Of a stretch of DNA of 64,000 bases, positions 20,869-29,050 are shown one piece after another (the stretch's first letter is position 1; the number at the start of each line of letters is the position of its first letter). The translations under genes and the position numbers were made by a program. The DNA lies in the NCBI GenBank assembly GCA_947650285.1, contig CANTFL010000496.1, positions 1 through 64,000 on the forward strand, in the 5' to 3' direction. The notes under the pieces were generated by a model. The model saw nothing but the letters and a program-made list of their open reading frames with translations, made no database searches and had not been told where the DNA came from. Source of the stretch: Hyaloperonospora brassicae (Eukaryota > Oomycota > Peronosporomycetes > Peronosporales > Peronosporaceae).

Positions 20869-21376
20869 ACGTGCACCCGTGTCCATGTGTACTTATACGC
20901 GCGTTATTGACTGCGCATTGATCGTTATGTTGTATTCAATGACAGGTAAGCAGCGACATGGTGGACTACATGCCGCCCGTGTGCTACCCGGATGACCTGT
21001 TCCCCGTGCGTAAATGGTGCACAACGCGTTTGCTGCGTACGTGCACCCGTGTCCATGTGTATTTATACGCGCGTTATTGACTGCGCATTGATCGTTATGT
21101 TGTATTCAATGACAGGTAAGCAGCTACATGGTGGACTACATGCCGCCCGTGTGCTACCTGGATGACCTGTTCCCCGTGCGTAAATGGTGCACAACTCGTT
21201 TGCTGCGTACGTGCACCCGTGTCCATGTGTATTTATACGCGCGTTATTGACTGCGCATTGATCGCTATGTTGTATTCAATGACAGGTAAGCAGATACATG
21301 GTGGACTACATGCCGCCCGTGTGATACCCGGATGACATGTTCCCCGTGCGTAAATGGTGTACATCGTGATACGATA
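20869..21376 (+). repeat. 170-bp minisatellite inside unit 2
   Basis: Three copies of the same 170-bp repeat as in unit 1 (landmark GTGTCCAT at 20879, then every 170 bp), with the same splice-donor-like string and the same early stop in the third copy. Confidence 0.85.
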
Positions 21377-21381
21377 TTGTC

Positions 21382-21666
21382 ATGTCCAAGAACATTTTGA
21401 GCGATCTGACCTCGACGATTACGGGTAAAATGAATTGTTGTACTATAATGTATATACGCTGTATCATGAGAGTAAGGACGAGCTAAAGTGTCTCGCCGAT
21501 CTTGTTAACATGTACTTGTTGTATTTCTCCTTCTTTAGTGTGGATCACTCAGCATGTATACAATGGCGTGAAGACCATCATCTATGGGTACTGCGGGTTG
21601 ACAATCTATCCGATGATGTTTGTAGTATGCGCAGGTGCTGGATCTACAATGCGTCCGGCGGCTTGA
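21382..21666 (+). CDS. Possible small two-exon membrane protein in unit 2
   Basis: Same structure as in unit 1, shifted by 3386 bp: exon 1 21382-21424, intron 21425-21538, exon 2 21539-21666. The C-terminus changes from RPGA to RPAA. The reading frame and splice sites are kept. Confidence 0.25.
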
Positions 21667-22361
21667 AGTTGTCTGTATCGTTGAATGTGTTTGCTTAGAT
21701 GATCAGCTTTGTGTAGCTTGCGCATGGACTTGAGGACGTTTTGTGCTCCGCGGGCCTTGATGTTGTGCTTGCCAAGAAACGAAAGTAACTGCATTTCAGC
21801 GACATCGCCTACATATAACACATCGTCTCGATACTGCGGAGACTTTTCATCAAGCACGAAGCCATCAGCAAGAAACAGTTTCATGAATGCAACAACAAGT
21901 TTGGCGGTGGATTTCGTGTGCTTGCTCGAGCTATCAAACGAATCCCAGAGGCGGGGTTCCTGGGTATACCAACAAAACCAGGCGTCCTTCAGGTTTGTTG
22001 ACGAGCTCGTTCGGCGACGTTTGGCTGGTGGTTCTTTGTCTTTACCCTCACTTCTTTCATGTGAAGATTTTGGTTGTGCTTTGTTATAGACCTCAGCTTC
22101 AATCATCGAGACGCGAGATTCGAGCTTTTGGTTGACCTTGATTAACTGTTCAATCAATGAAGCTTGACGAAGATATATTGGATGCTTTTTGATGTCAATT
22201 GTGCTGTCTGAAGCCTTGATGGGATTCGGTGGCACATTTGGCTTCGTGTAGCAGGTTAGATGTGAAGACCAAGCTAGAAGTTCGCTGACGGAGTAACCTT
22301 GCTGGATTACACACGCTTCCAAACGTGTGACTACAAGTCCGTCTTTCTTTAGCTGCTTCAT
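21606..22361 (-). CDS. Second protein of the Crypton-like element, unit 2 (251 aa)
   Basis: Same length and layout as the unit 1 protein: coiled coil, PAKRRRT cluster and Trp-rich C-terminal region. Small substitutions include Lys for Asn near residue 215 and Ala for Val in the KDAWFCW motif. Its ATG lies 11 bases after the recombinase stop at 22373. Confidence 0.65.
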   Translation of the reverse strand: MKQLKKDGLVVTRLEACVIQQGYSVSELLAWSSHLTCYTKPNVPPNPIKASDSTIDIKKHPIYLRQASLIEQLIKVNQKLESRVSMIEAEVYNKAQPKSSHERSEGKDKEPPAKRRRTSSSTNLKDAWFCWYTQEPRLWDSFDSSSKHTKSTAKLVVAFMKLFLADGFVLDEKSPQYRDDVLYVGDVAEMQLLSFLGKHNIKARGAQNVLKSMRKLHKADHLSKHIQRYRQLQAAGRIVDPAPAHTTNIIG

Positions 22362-22372
22362 ACGATGGATAA

Positions 22373-23479
22373 TTAAATCAGCAGGTAAGTGATAAGCGTT
22401 TCAATCACTCTTTCGCTCACGTTGTATTGTGTAGTTGGCCCTTGAGATGCATTGAAGAGCGCTGTCGCAACAGTTTGTATTTTTGTCTGCGTACCGGAGT
22501 CGAAGACATCAAGTGATAGGAGAGATACGTCGGTATCGAGGTGTCGCTCACTCAAGACCCGGGCAACCTTATGGTCTTCGGAAGCCGTACTAAAAACATA
22601 CGCGAAGGCCTTGTTTGTCGCTGTCATATTCCAGGCGCCTCGGTCGAAGATCCACTGTACACACAATCCAACCCCATTTGCATGCTGCGCCCCTCCGCGC
22701 CGAAAAGAGTGAGATGTCAAGCGCTCGGATACGCCAGCTTTTACAGCGACCCGATCAAGAACACGGTTGACGTAGCTGTGTACACCAGGAGCGTTATCTG
22801 TGATGTTCTCCTTCTTAGCAGCGGTGGATAATATATCCTGTGAAGACACCACAGCCTCTGGATGATCGAGCAAATCGATGAGCGGAGTTGCTGGGGCTAA
22901 TATGGACTGTGAGATAGCCACCTGCTCAGGAAGTTGACTCAGCACGGATATAGTTGGCGATGAGTGGGTCACGAGGGCGAGAGCTATGGCAAGCAGAGGA
23001 CATTTGGTGAAGTCTTCGTCAGGGAAAAGTGAAAAACCTTGCTCTTCAGAAGTTTTAATTCGGATAAATCGGACGAAGAATATGTCGCCCGAGACGATAG
23101 ACAGGTTTGCCTTCCGCAGCATTGTAATGTCCGATGCACGCCCAAAGAGGTACCAAAGCAAACACAACAGCGTCGCATCTTGGTAGTCAGCACTAGTAAC
23201 CGCAGTTGAATACAAGTATTCCATCATTTTCTTGAGAGCAGACTTTGTGCATGCTGGGGCCTTGTTTACAAACGACCCTGACTCACGCTTCATGCAATGA
23301 CGTTCGAGTGTCTGTCCTTTCTTGAGCAAATTCTTTTCAACCACTGCTCGATGCTGTGGGAACTGCTCCAGCAGCCAATTCTTGGCTTGTCGAAAGTACT
23401 GCATAACCGAGTGTCGAGCTAAGAGCTGTCCCTTTCGGCTTTCCTTGAACGCGAGATACATGCCAAACTTGTCCATCAC
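22373..23479 (-). CDS. Tyrosine recombinase (Crypton-like), unit 2
   Basis: Same catalytic residues as unit 1 (GRASDIT, HSFRRGG, KAFAYVF). The C-terminus is longer and ends …VSERVIETLITYLLI, matching unit 3 except for one residue, so this is probably the native end. The first codon of the open frame is GTG; the protein body really continues upstream into 23510-23851 across one in-frame TAA. Confidence 0.8.
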   Translation of the reverse strand: MMDKFGMYLAFKESRKGQLLARHSVMQYFRQAKNWLLEQFPQHRAVVEKNLLKKGQTLERHCMKRESGSFVNKAPACTKSALKKMMEYLYSTAVTSADYQDATLLCLLWYLFGRASDITMLRKANLSIVSGDIFFVRFIRIKTSEEQGFSLFPDEDFTKCPLLAIALALVTHSSPTISVLSQLPEQVAISQSILAPATPLIDLLDHPEAVVSSQDILSTAAKKENITDNAPGVHSYVNRVLDRVAVKAGVSERLTSHSFRRGGAQHANGVGLCVQWIFDRGAWNMTATNKAFAYVFSTASEDHKVARVLSERHLDTDVSLLSLDVFDSGTQTKIQTVATALFNASQGPTTQYNVSERVIETLITYLLI

Positions 23480-23509
23480 AGCTTCTAGTGCGAGAGGTGC
23501 CCTCTCGCG

Positions 23510-23851
23510 TTACATGCACTGTTGCAGGTACTCCCAAGTAACCTCCTCCTGCTCGAGGAACTTTAAAAATGAGCGCGCTGCGTTCTCACGGGCACGCTTT
23601 GTGTTGGCAGGTGATAGGTCGGTCAGACTCATCCTCGGTGGAGATGTTAAAGCTTGGATGTTGTTTGTAAAATATGCGATTGAGTTACCCTTTATCGGAG
23701 ATGTCGGAGCTTGTGTATTATTTTTTAAATATGCGAATAACTTGGTGTTTGTATAGTGATAACCATAACAGCACTGTTCTCTCCGACCTGATACGTCGGA
23801 GAGGTAGCTGAGAGAGCTGTACTTGTCCATCTGCTCTCTGATTGGATACAA
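23510..23851 (-). CDS. Recombinase N-terminal segment, unit 2, ends at in-frame TAA
   Basis: Identical in translation to the unit 1 segment, with the same TAA at the same position, ten codons ahead of the catalytic frame. Confidence 0.6.
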   Translation of the reverse strand: MYPIREQMDKYSSLSYLSDVSGRREQCCYGYHYTNTKLFAYLKNNTQAPTSPIKGNSIAYFTNNIQALTSPPRMSLTDLSPANTKRARENAARSFLKFLEQEEVTWEYLQQCM

Positions 23852-24259
23852 TTTTGCATTTGTGCAATTTGACTCCTTAAAAAAGAGTTTTATATCCCTA
23901 GGCTCACACTATTGGTCAATACATTCAATATGTTATTCAAGTGCGGTCGGAGATTTAATGTTATTTATCCATACCATGAAATCTCCGACCTCCGACACGC
24001 TCCGACCGGGACAAAGCCAGTACGAAATTGTGTAATAGTGTGCAACTTTGTGTGCATCTTTGTGCTAGCAATGATAAGCGGACAGGGGGCTTAAAATATG
24101 ATTGATTGAGGCAAATTGATTTTCCTTGTGTGCGTGTTCGAAAGTTAAATATTACGTGCTGATCTGCTTCACTACATCGTGAGTTGTGCCAACGTGTCAA
24201 TTTACCACGACACGTGGACTGTGGACGAGTTGTACATGATGGGGCTTCAATATATATGC

Positions 24260-24767
24260 ACGTGCACCCGTGTCCATGTGTACTTATACGCGCGTTATTG
24301 ACTGCGCATTGATCGTTATGTTGTATTCAATGACAGGTAAGCAGCGACATGGTGGACTACATGCCGCCCGTGTGCTACCCGGATGACCTGTTCCCCGTGC
24401 GTAAATGGTGCACAACGCGTTTGCTGCGTACGTGCACCCGTGTCCATGTGTATTTATACGCGCGTTATTGACTGCGCATTGATCGTTATGTTGTATTCAA
24501 TGACAGGTAAGCAGCTACATGGTGGACTACATGCCGCCCGTGTGCTACCTGGATGACCTGTTCCCCGTGCGTAAATGGTGCACAACGCGTTTGCTGCGTA
24601 CGTGCACCCGTGTCCATGTGTATTTATACGCGCGTTATTGACTGCGCATTGATCGTTATGTTGTATTCAATGACAGGTAAGCAGATACATGGTGGACTAC
24701 ATGCCGCCCGTGTGATACCCGGATGACATGCTCCCCGTGCGTAAATGGTGTACATCGTGATACGATA
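24260..24767 (+). repeat. 170-bp minisatellite inside unit 3
   Basis: Three copies as in units 1 and 2 (landmark GTGTCCAT at 24270, then every 170 bp). A few bases differ, for example ATGCTCCCC for ATGTTCCCC in the third copy. Confidence 0.85.
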
Positions 24768-24772
24768 TTGTC

Positions 24773-25057
24773 ATGTCCAAGAACATTTTGAGCGATCTGA
24801 CCTCGACGATTACGGGTAAAATGAATTGTTGTACTATAATGTATATACGCTGTATCATGAGAGTAAGGACGAGCTAAAGTGTCTCGCCGATCTTGTTAAC
24901 ATGTACTTGTTGTATTTCTCCTTCTTTAGTGTGGATCACTCAGCATGTATACAATGGCGTGAAGACCATCATCTATGGGTACTGCGGGTTGACAATCTAT
25001 CCGATGATGTTTGTAGTATGCGCAGGTGCTGGATCTACAATGCGCCCGGCGGCTTGA
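24773..25057 (+). CDS. Possible small two-exon membrane protein in unit 3
   Basis: Same arrangement as units 1 and 2: exon 1 24773-24815, intron 24816-24929, exon 2 24930-25057, ending RPAA. Confidence 0.25.
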
Positions 25058-25752
25058 AGTTGTCTGTATCGTTGAATGTGTTTGCTTAGATGATCAGCTT
25101 TGTGTAGATTGCGCATGGACTTGAGGACGTTTTGTGCTCCGCGGGCCTTGATGTTGTGCTTGCCAAGAAACGAAAGTAACTGCATTTCAGCGACATCGCC
25201 TACATATAACACATCGTCTCGATACTGCGGAGACTTTTCATCAAGCACGAAGCCATCAGCAAGAAACAGTTTCATGAATGCAACAACAAGTTTGGCGGTG
25301 GATTTCGTGTGCTTGCTCGAGCTATCAAACGAATCCCAGAGGCGGGGTTCCTGGGTATACCAACAAAACCAGGCGTCCTTCAGGTTTGTTGACGAGCTCG
25401 TTCGGCGACGTTTGGCTGGTGGTTCTTTGTCTTTACCCTCACTTCTTCCATGTGAAGATTTTGGTTGTGCTTTGTTATAGACCTCAGCTTCAATCATCGA
25501 GACGCGAGATTCGAGCTTTTGGTTGACCTTGATTAACTGTTCAATCAATGAAGCTTGACGAAGATGTATTGGATGCTTTTTGATGTCAATTGTGCTGTCT
25601 GAAGCCTTGATGGGATTCGGTGGCACATTTGGCTTCGTGTAGCAGGTTAGATGTGAAGACCAAGCTAGAAGTTCGCTTACGGAGTAACCTTGCTGGATTA
25701 CACACGCTTCCAAACGTGTGACTACAAGTCCGTCTTTCTTTAGCTGCTTCAT
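24997..25752 (-). CDS. Second protein of the Crypton-like element, unit 3 (251 aa)
   Basis: Same length and layout as in the other units. It carries Gly for Glu in the SSHGRSEGKDKE segment. It begins 11 bases after the recombinase stop at 25764. Confidence 0.65.
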   Translation of the reverse strand: MKQLKKDGLVVTRLEACVIQQGYSVSELLAWSSHLTCYTKPNVPPNPIKASDSTIDIKKHPIHLRQASLIEQLIKVNQKLESRVSMIEAEVYNKAQPKSSHGRSEGKDKEPPAKRRRTSSSTNLKDAWFCWYTQEPRLWDSFDSSSKHTKSTAKLVVAFMKLFLADGFVLDEKSPQYRDDVLYVGDVAEMQLLSFLGKHNIKARGAQNVLKSMRNLHKADHLSKHIQRYRQLQAAGRIVDPAPAHTTNIIG

Positions 25753-25763
25753 ACGATGGATAA

Positions 25764-26873
25764 TTAAATCAGCAGGTAAGTGATAAGCGTTTCAATCACT
25801 CTTTCGCTCACGTTGTATTGTGTAGTCTTGAGCCCTTGAGATGCATTGAAGAGCGCTGTCGCAACAGTTTGTATTTTTGTCTGCGTACCGGAGTCGAAGA
25901 CATCAAGTGATAGGAGAGATACGTCGGTATCGAGGTGTCGCTCACTCAAGACCCGGGCAACCTTATGGTCTTCGGAAGCCGTACTAAAAACATACGCGAA
26001 GGCCTTGTTTGTCGCTGTCATATTCCAGGCGCCTCGGTCGAAGATCCACTGTACACACAATCCAACCCCATTTGCATGCTGCGCCCCTCCGCGCCGAAAA
26101 GAGTGAGATGTCAAGCGCTCGGATACGCCAGCTTTTACAGCGACCCGATCAAGAACACGGTTGACGTAGCTGTGTACACCAGGAGCGTTATCTGTGATGT
26201 TCTCCTTCTTAGCAGCGGTGGATAATATATCCTGTGAAGACACCACAGCCTCTGGATGATCGAGCAAATCGATGAGCGGAGTTGCTGGGGCTAATATGGA
26301 CTGTGAGATAGCCACCTGCTCAGGAAGTTGACTCAGCACGGATATAGTTGGCGATGAGTGGGTCACGAGGGCGAGAGCTATGGCAAGCAGAGGACATTTG
26401 GTGAAGTCTTCGTCAGGGAAAAGTGAAAAACCTTGCTCTTCAGAAGTTTTAATTCGGATAAATCGGACGAAGAATATGTCGCCCGAGACGATAGACAGGT
26501 TTGCCTTCCGCAGCATTGTAATGTCCGATGCACGCCCAAAGAGGTACCAAAGCAAACACAACAGCGTCGCATCTTGGTAGTCAGCACTAGTAACCGCAGT
26601 TGAATACAAGTATTCCATCATTTTCTTGAGAGCAGACTTTGTGCATGCTGGGGCCTTGTTTACAAACGACCCTGACTCACGCTTCATGCAATGACGTTCG
26701 AGTGTCTGTCCTTTCTTGAGCAAATTCTTTTCAACCACTGCTCGATGCTGTGGGAACTGCTCCAGCAGCCAATTCTTGGCTTGTCGAAAGTACTGCATAA
26801 CCGAGTGTCGAGCTAAGAGCTGTCCCTTTCGGCTTTCCTTGAACGCGAGATAAATGCCAAACTTGTCCATCAC
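25764..26873 (-). CDS. Tyrosine recombinase (Crypton-like), unit 3
   Basis: 369 codons with the full catalytic set: Arg 114 (GRASDIT), Lys 142 candidate, His 257 and Arg 260 (HSFRRGG), Tyr 294 candidate (KAFAYVF). It carries Ile for Met in DKFGIYLAF. The C-terminus ends NASQGLKTTQYNVSER…LLI, one residue longer than unit 2. The N-terminal segment lies at 26904-27245 behind the shared TAA. Confidence 0.8.
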   Translation of the reverse strand: MMDKFGIYLAFKESRKGQLLARHSVMQYFRQAKNWLLEQFPQHRAVVEKNLLKKGQTLERHCMKRESGSFVNKAPACTKSALKKMMEYLYSTAVTSADYQDATLLCLLWYLFGRASDITMLRKANLSIVSGDIFFVRFIRIKTSEEQGFSLFPDEDFTKCPLLAIALALVTHSSPTISVLSQLPEQVAISQSILAPATPLIDLLDHPEAVVSSQDILSTAAKKENITDNAPGVHSYVNRVLDRVAVKAGVSERLTSHSFRRGGAQHANGVGLCVQWIFDRGAWNMTATNKAFAYVFSTASEDHKVARVLSERHLDTDVSLLSLDVFDSGTQTKIQTVATALFNASQGLKTTQYNVSERVIETLITYLLI

Positions 26874-26903
26874 AGCTTCTAGTGCGAGAGGTGCCCTCTC
26901 GCG

Positions 26904-27245
26904 TTACATGCACTGTTGCAGGTACTCCCAAGTAACCTCCTCCTGCTCGAGGAACTTTAAAAATGAGCGCGCTGCGTTCTCACGGGCACGCTTTGTGTTG
27001 GCAGGTGATAGGTCGGTCAGACTCATCCTCGGTGGAGATGTTAAAGCTTGGATGTTGTTTGTAAAATATGCGATTGAGTTACCCTTTATCGGAGATGTCG
27101 GAGCTTGTGTATTATTTTTTAAATATGCGAATAACTTGGTGTTTGTATAGTGATAACCATAACAGCACTGTTCTCTCCGACCTGATACGTCGGAGAGGTA
27201 GCTGAGAGAGCTGTACTTGTCCATCTGCTCTCTGATTGGATACAA
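26904..27245 (-). CDS. Recombinase N-terminal segment, unit 3, ends at in-frame TAA
   Basis: Same 113 codons as the other two units and the same TAA (26904-26906), in frame with the catalytic ORF. Confidence 0.6.
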   Translation of the reverse strand: MYPIREQMDKYSSLSYLSDVSGRREQCCYGYHYTNTKLFAYLKNNTQAPTSPIKGNSIAYFTNNIQALTSPPRMSLTDLSPANTKRARENAARSFLKFLEQEEVTWEYLQQCM

Positions 27246-27547
27246 TTTTGCATTTGTGCAATTTGACTCCTTAAAAAAGAGTTTTATATCCCTAGGCTCA
27301 CACTATTGGTCAATACATTCAATATGTTATTCAAGTGCGGTCGGAGATTTAATGTTATGTATCCATAACTACAAACATAATCGTATGGGAACTGGCTACA
27401 TAGATTCTCTCGTCCTATTTTTTAAACAGGTTACCTGAACAGGTCTAATTTAAAAGAAATATTGCCTTATTTTATCGCGAAAATAAAAAAATGACTAAAT
27501 AATTAAAAATAAAAGACCACGACTAGTGGCACACCTCACTTTCGCTA

Positions 27548-28602
27548 TAGACACACCCCGTTTTGGCTACGGGCACACCCGCCTTCCTAAATGATAAAGA
27601 CTTCACATTTTATAGCAGAATAATGTGTGTGTGCGGCACGGTACAGTTGTATGTAAAAGCACTTAACCGAACTGCTAATAGGGTTTGGCCTAGGGGTCTG
27701 GCGGTTAAGGACGTGAAATCCGTCTACTGCAATAGATACATAACCAGTCTTAAGACACCTGTCTTGGCCGCGCAATTGCGTCTATATCCCCTCATACTCA
27801 TAAAATACGACAGACTACACCGGAAAATAAAACAAACACCAGCTGAACTCCCAAAATGGCACACGAAAGCCCGAAAGAGGGACAATTGCGCTGAAAAAGC
27901 TTCAATTCCCACCTGCCGCTCTCAATGGAACCAGATTTCGTTCCAGGAACGAAATGGAAACAACCCTAAGCGGCTTTGCGGATATCAAGGGTATGCTATC
28001 ATCGTCGCCAGATCAAATTAATTGAAGCGGGGTCTGTAACTGGTCTACTACAAGTGCGATCGTGTCGAGATCTATAGAACAATTATAAACTCAGTGACGG
28101 TGAAAGGAATCGACGGATTTCCAGCATGTTGATATAACACTTCGTACGTAATTCTTTTGTAACTTCTTACCCGAAATGATCTGCCCAAACTGGGACATTT
28201 AATGGTATTTACCGGCACGTACCTCGTCACAGACGGTAGCCCCAAATTCTACACATACTGCAAGCCGTTTGTGTTTGCCCGTGTCTGTCTCGGAAAAAAC
28301 GTCGAAAAAAACGAGTCGTTGCCCCTGTGGATGGTCAGGTCACTCGGAATCGTACCATCGAATTGAATACCGTGTTCAAGACAGTAGAGATCCAGCAGCC
28401 TTTGCTCGTTTGGATACCGCCCTGGCCACGATGGATTAAGAGAATTTCGCGCAAGAGTAAATCTGCCATATAAGGTTGGGATATAGGAAGCAGTAATAAG
28501 TGACTACGTGTATTATTATTTTTTTGCACTATAAAATGTGAAGCCATTTATATCATTTTAACCAGGCGGGTGTGCCCGTGGCAAAAATGGGGTGTGCCCC
28601 TA
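27548..28602. mobile_element. Non-autonomous DNA-transposon-like element with long inverted ends
   Basis: The left end (27548-27623) and right end (about 28513-28602) are imperfect inverted repeats of about 75-90 bp. Matching blocks include ACACACCCC, ACGGGCACACCCGCCT and TTCACATTTTATAG on the left, with their complements on the right. TA stands at each outer edge (27548-27549, 28601-28602), a possible TA target duplication. Inside there is an unrecognised 152-codon frame (27563-28021) that starts within the left inverted end; no transposase motif was seen. It is best described as a MITE-like or decayed TIR element of about 1.05 kb. Confidence 0.6.
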
Positions 28603-28684
28603 GCTGTGGATTTTTCATTTTCGTGATTAGATAGGCCATTTTCTTACTTTTCACTTTAAATTTCATAAAAGAAACCTTGTAACA

Positions 28685-28750
28685 CATGGAGACAGCCGAA
28701 GTCACGGCAGCACTCGCAGCAAACACAAGCGCGACGAACGAAATGGCATT
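28685..28750 (-). pseudogene. Pectate lyase copy 0: 5' fragment split by Copia
   Basis: These bases encode residues 4-24 of the pectate lyase signal-peptide region ([15 protein letters not shown]…SM) and match the starts of the copies at 37082, 40641 and 44158. The first codons (Met-Val-Asn-Ala) lie at 33554-33564, on the other side of the Copia element. Left of 28685 the match ends abruptly: the rest of the gene is absent and the frame runs into unrelated sequence. This copy was therefore first truncated or broken, and also disrupted by the retrotransposon. Confidence 0.85.
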
Positions 28751-29004
28751 TGTTGATGTGTGCACTGTCAATGCACGGTCAACAAAGCCAACTGTGATTT
28801 GCTACGCACAAGTGACAAGACAGCGATGATACGACAGGGTGTAAACGGTTCACGTGCAGTCTGATGATTCTAGAACTACCTTGAGTGTATGTTCTAGAAT
28901 CCATCAAGATCAGGGAAAGCTACAAGGTAGAAGAAGATAACACGACGAGTAAGTTCATAGGAAAACTAATTCAATACACTTTCCAATTTTCCTTCGACAT
29001 AACA
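28751..29004 (+). repeat. 5' LTR of the intact Copia element
   Basis: 254 bp, TG…CA ends, identical by eye to 33300-33553. Its promoter and polyadenylation signals were not resolved. Confidence 0.95.
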
Positions 29005-29050
29005 GGTTATGAGCCCAAAAGCTTAAGGAACTCTGCCAGAAGCCAGTACG

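Larger units (their letters stand above)
20579..23969 (-). mobile_element. Crypton-like tyrosine-recombinase element, unit 2 of 3
   Basis: The 3391-bp middle copy, bounded by CATA at 20579 and at 23970. Both junctions read …TTATTTATC-CATA-CCATGAAATC, the end of one unit fused to the start of the next with no spacer. Apart from a 5-bp insertion relative to unit 1 it is collinear and almost identical to both neighbours. Confidence 0.75.
23970..27367 (-). mobile_element. Crypton-like tyrosine-recombinase element, unit 3 of 3
   Basis: Last copy, from CATA at 23970 to CATA at 27364-27367. Its right end reads TTATGTATC-CATA-ACTACAAAC: the element end followed by unrelated flanking DNA. One base differs from the internal junctions (TTATGTATC instead of TTATTTATC). 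It is 3 bp longer than unit 2, an in-frame addition at the recombinase C-terminus. Confidence 0.75.

Noticed and set aside
27563..28021. 152-codon plus frame inside the TIR element as a transposase
   Set aside because: No catalytic DDE pattern or DNA-binding motif visible, and the frame starts within the inverted end.
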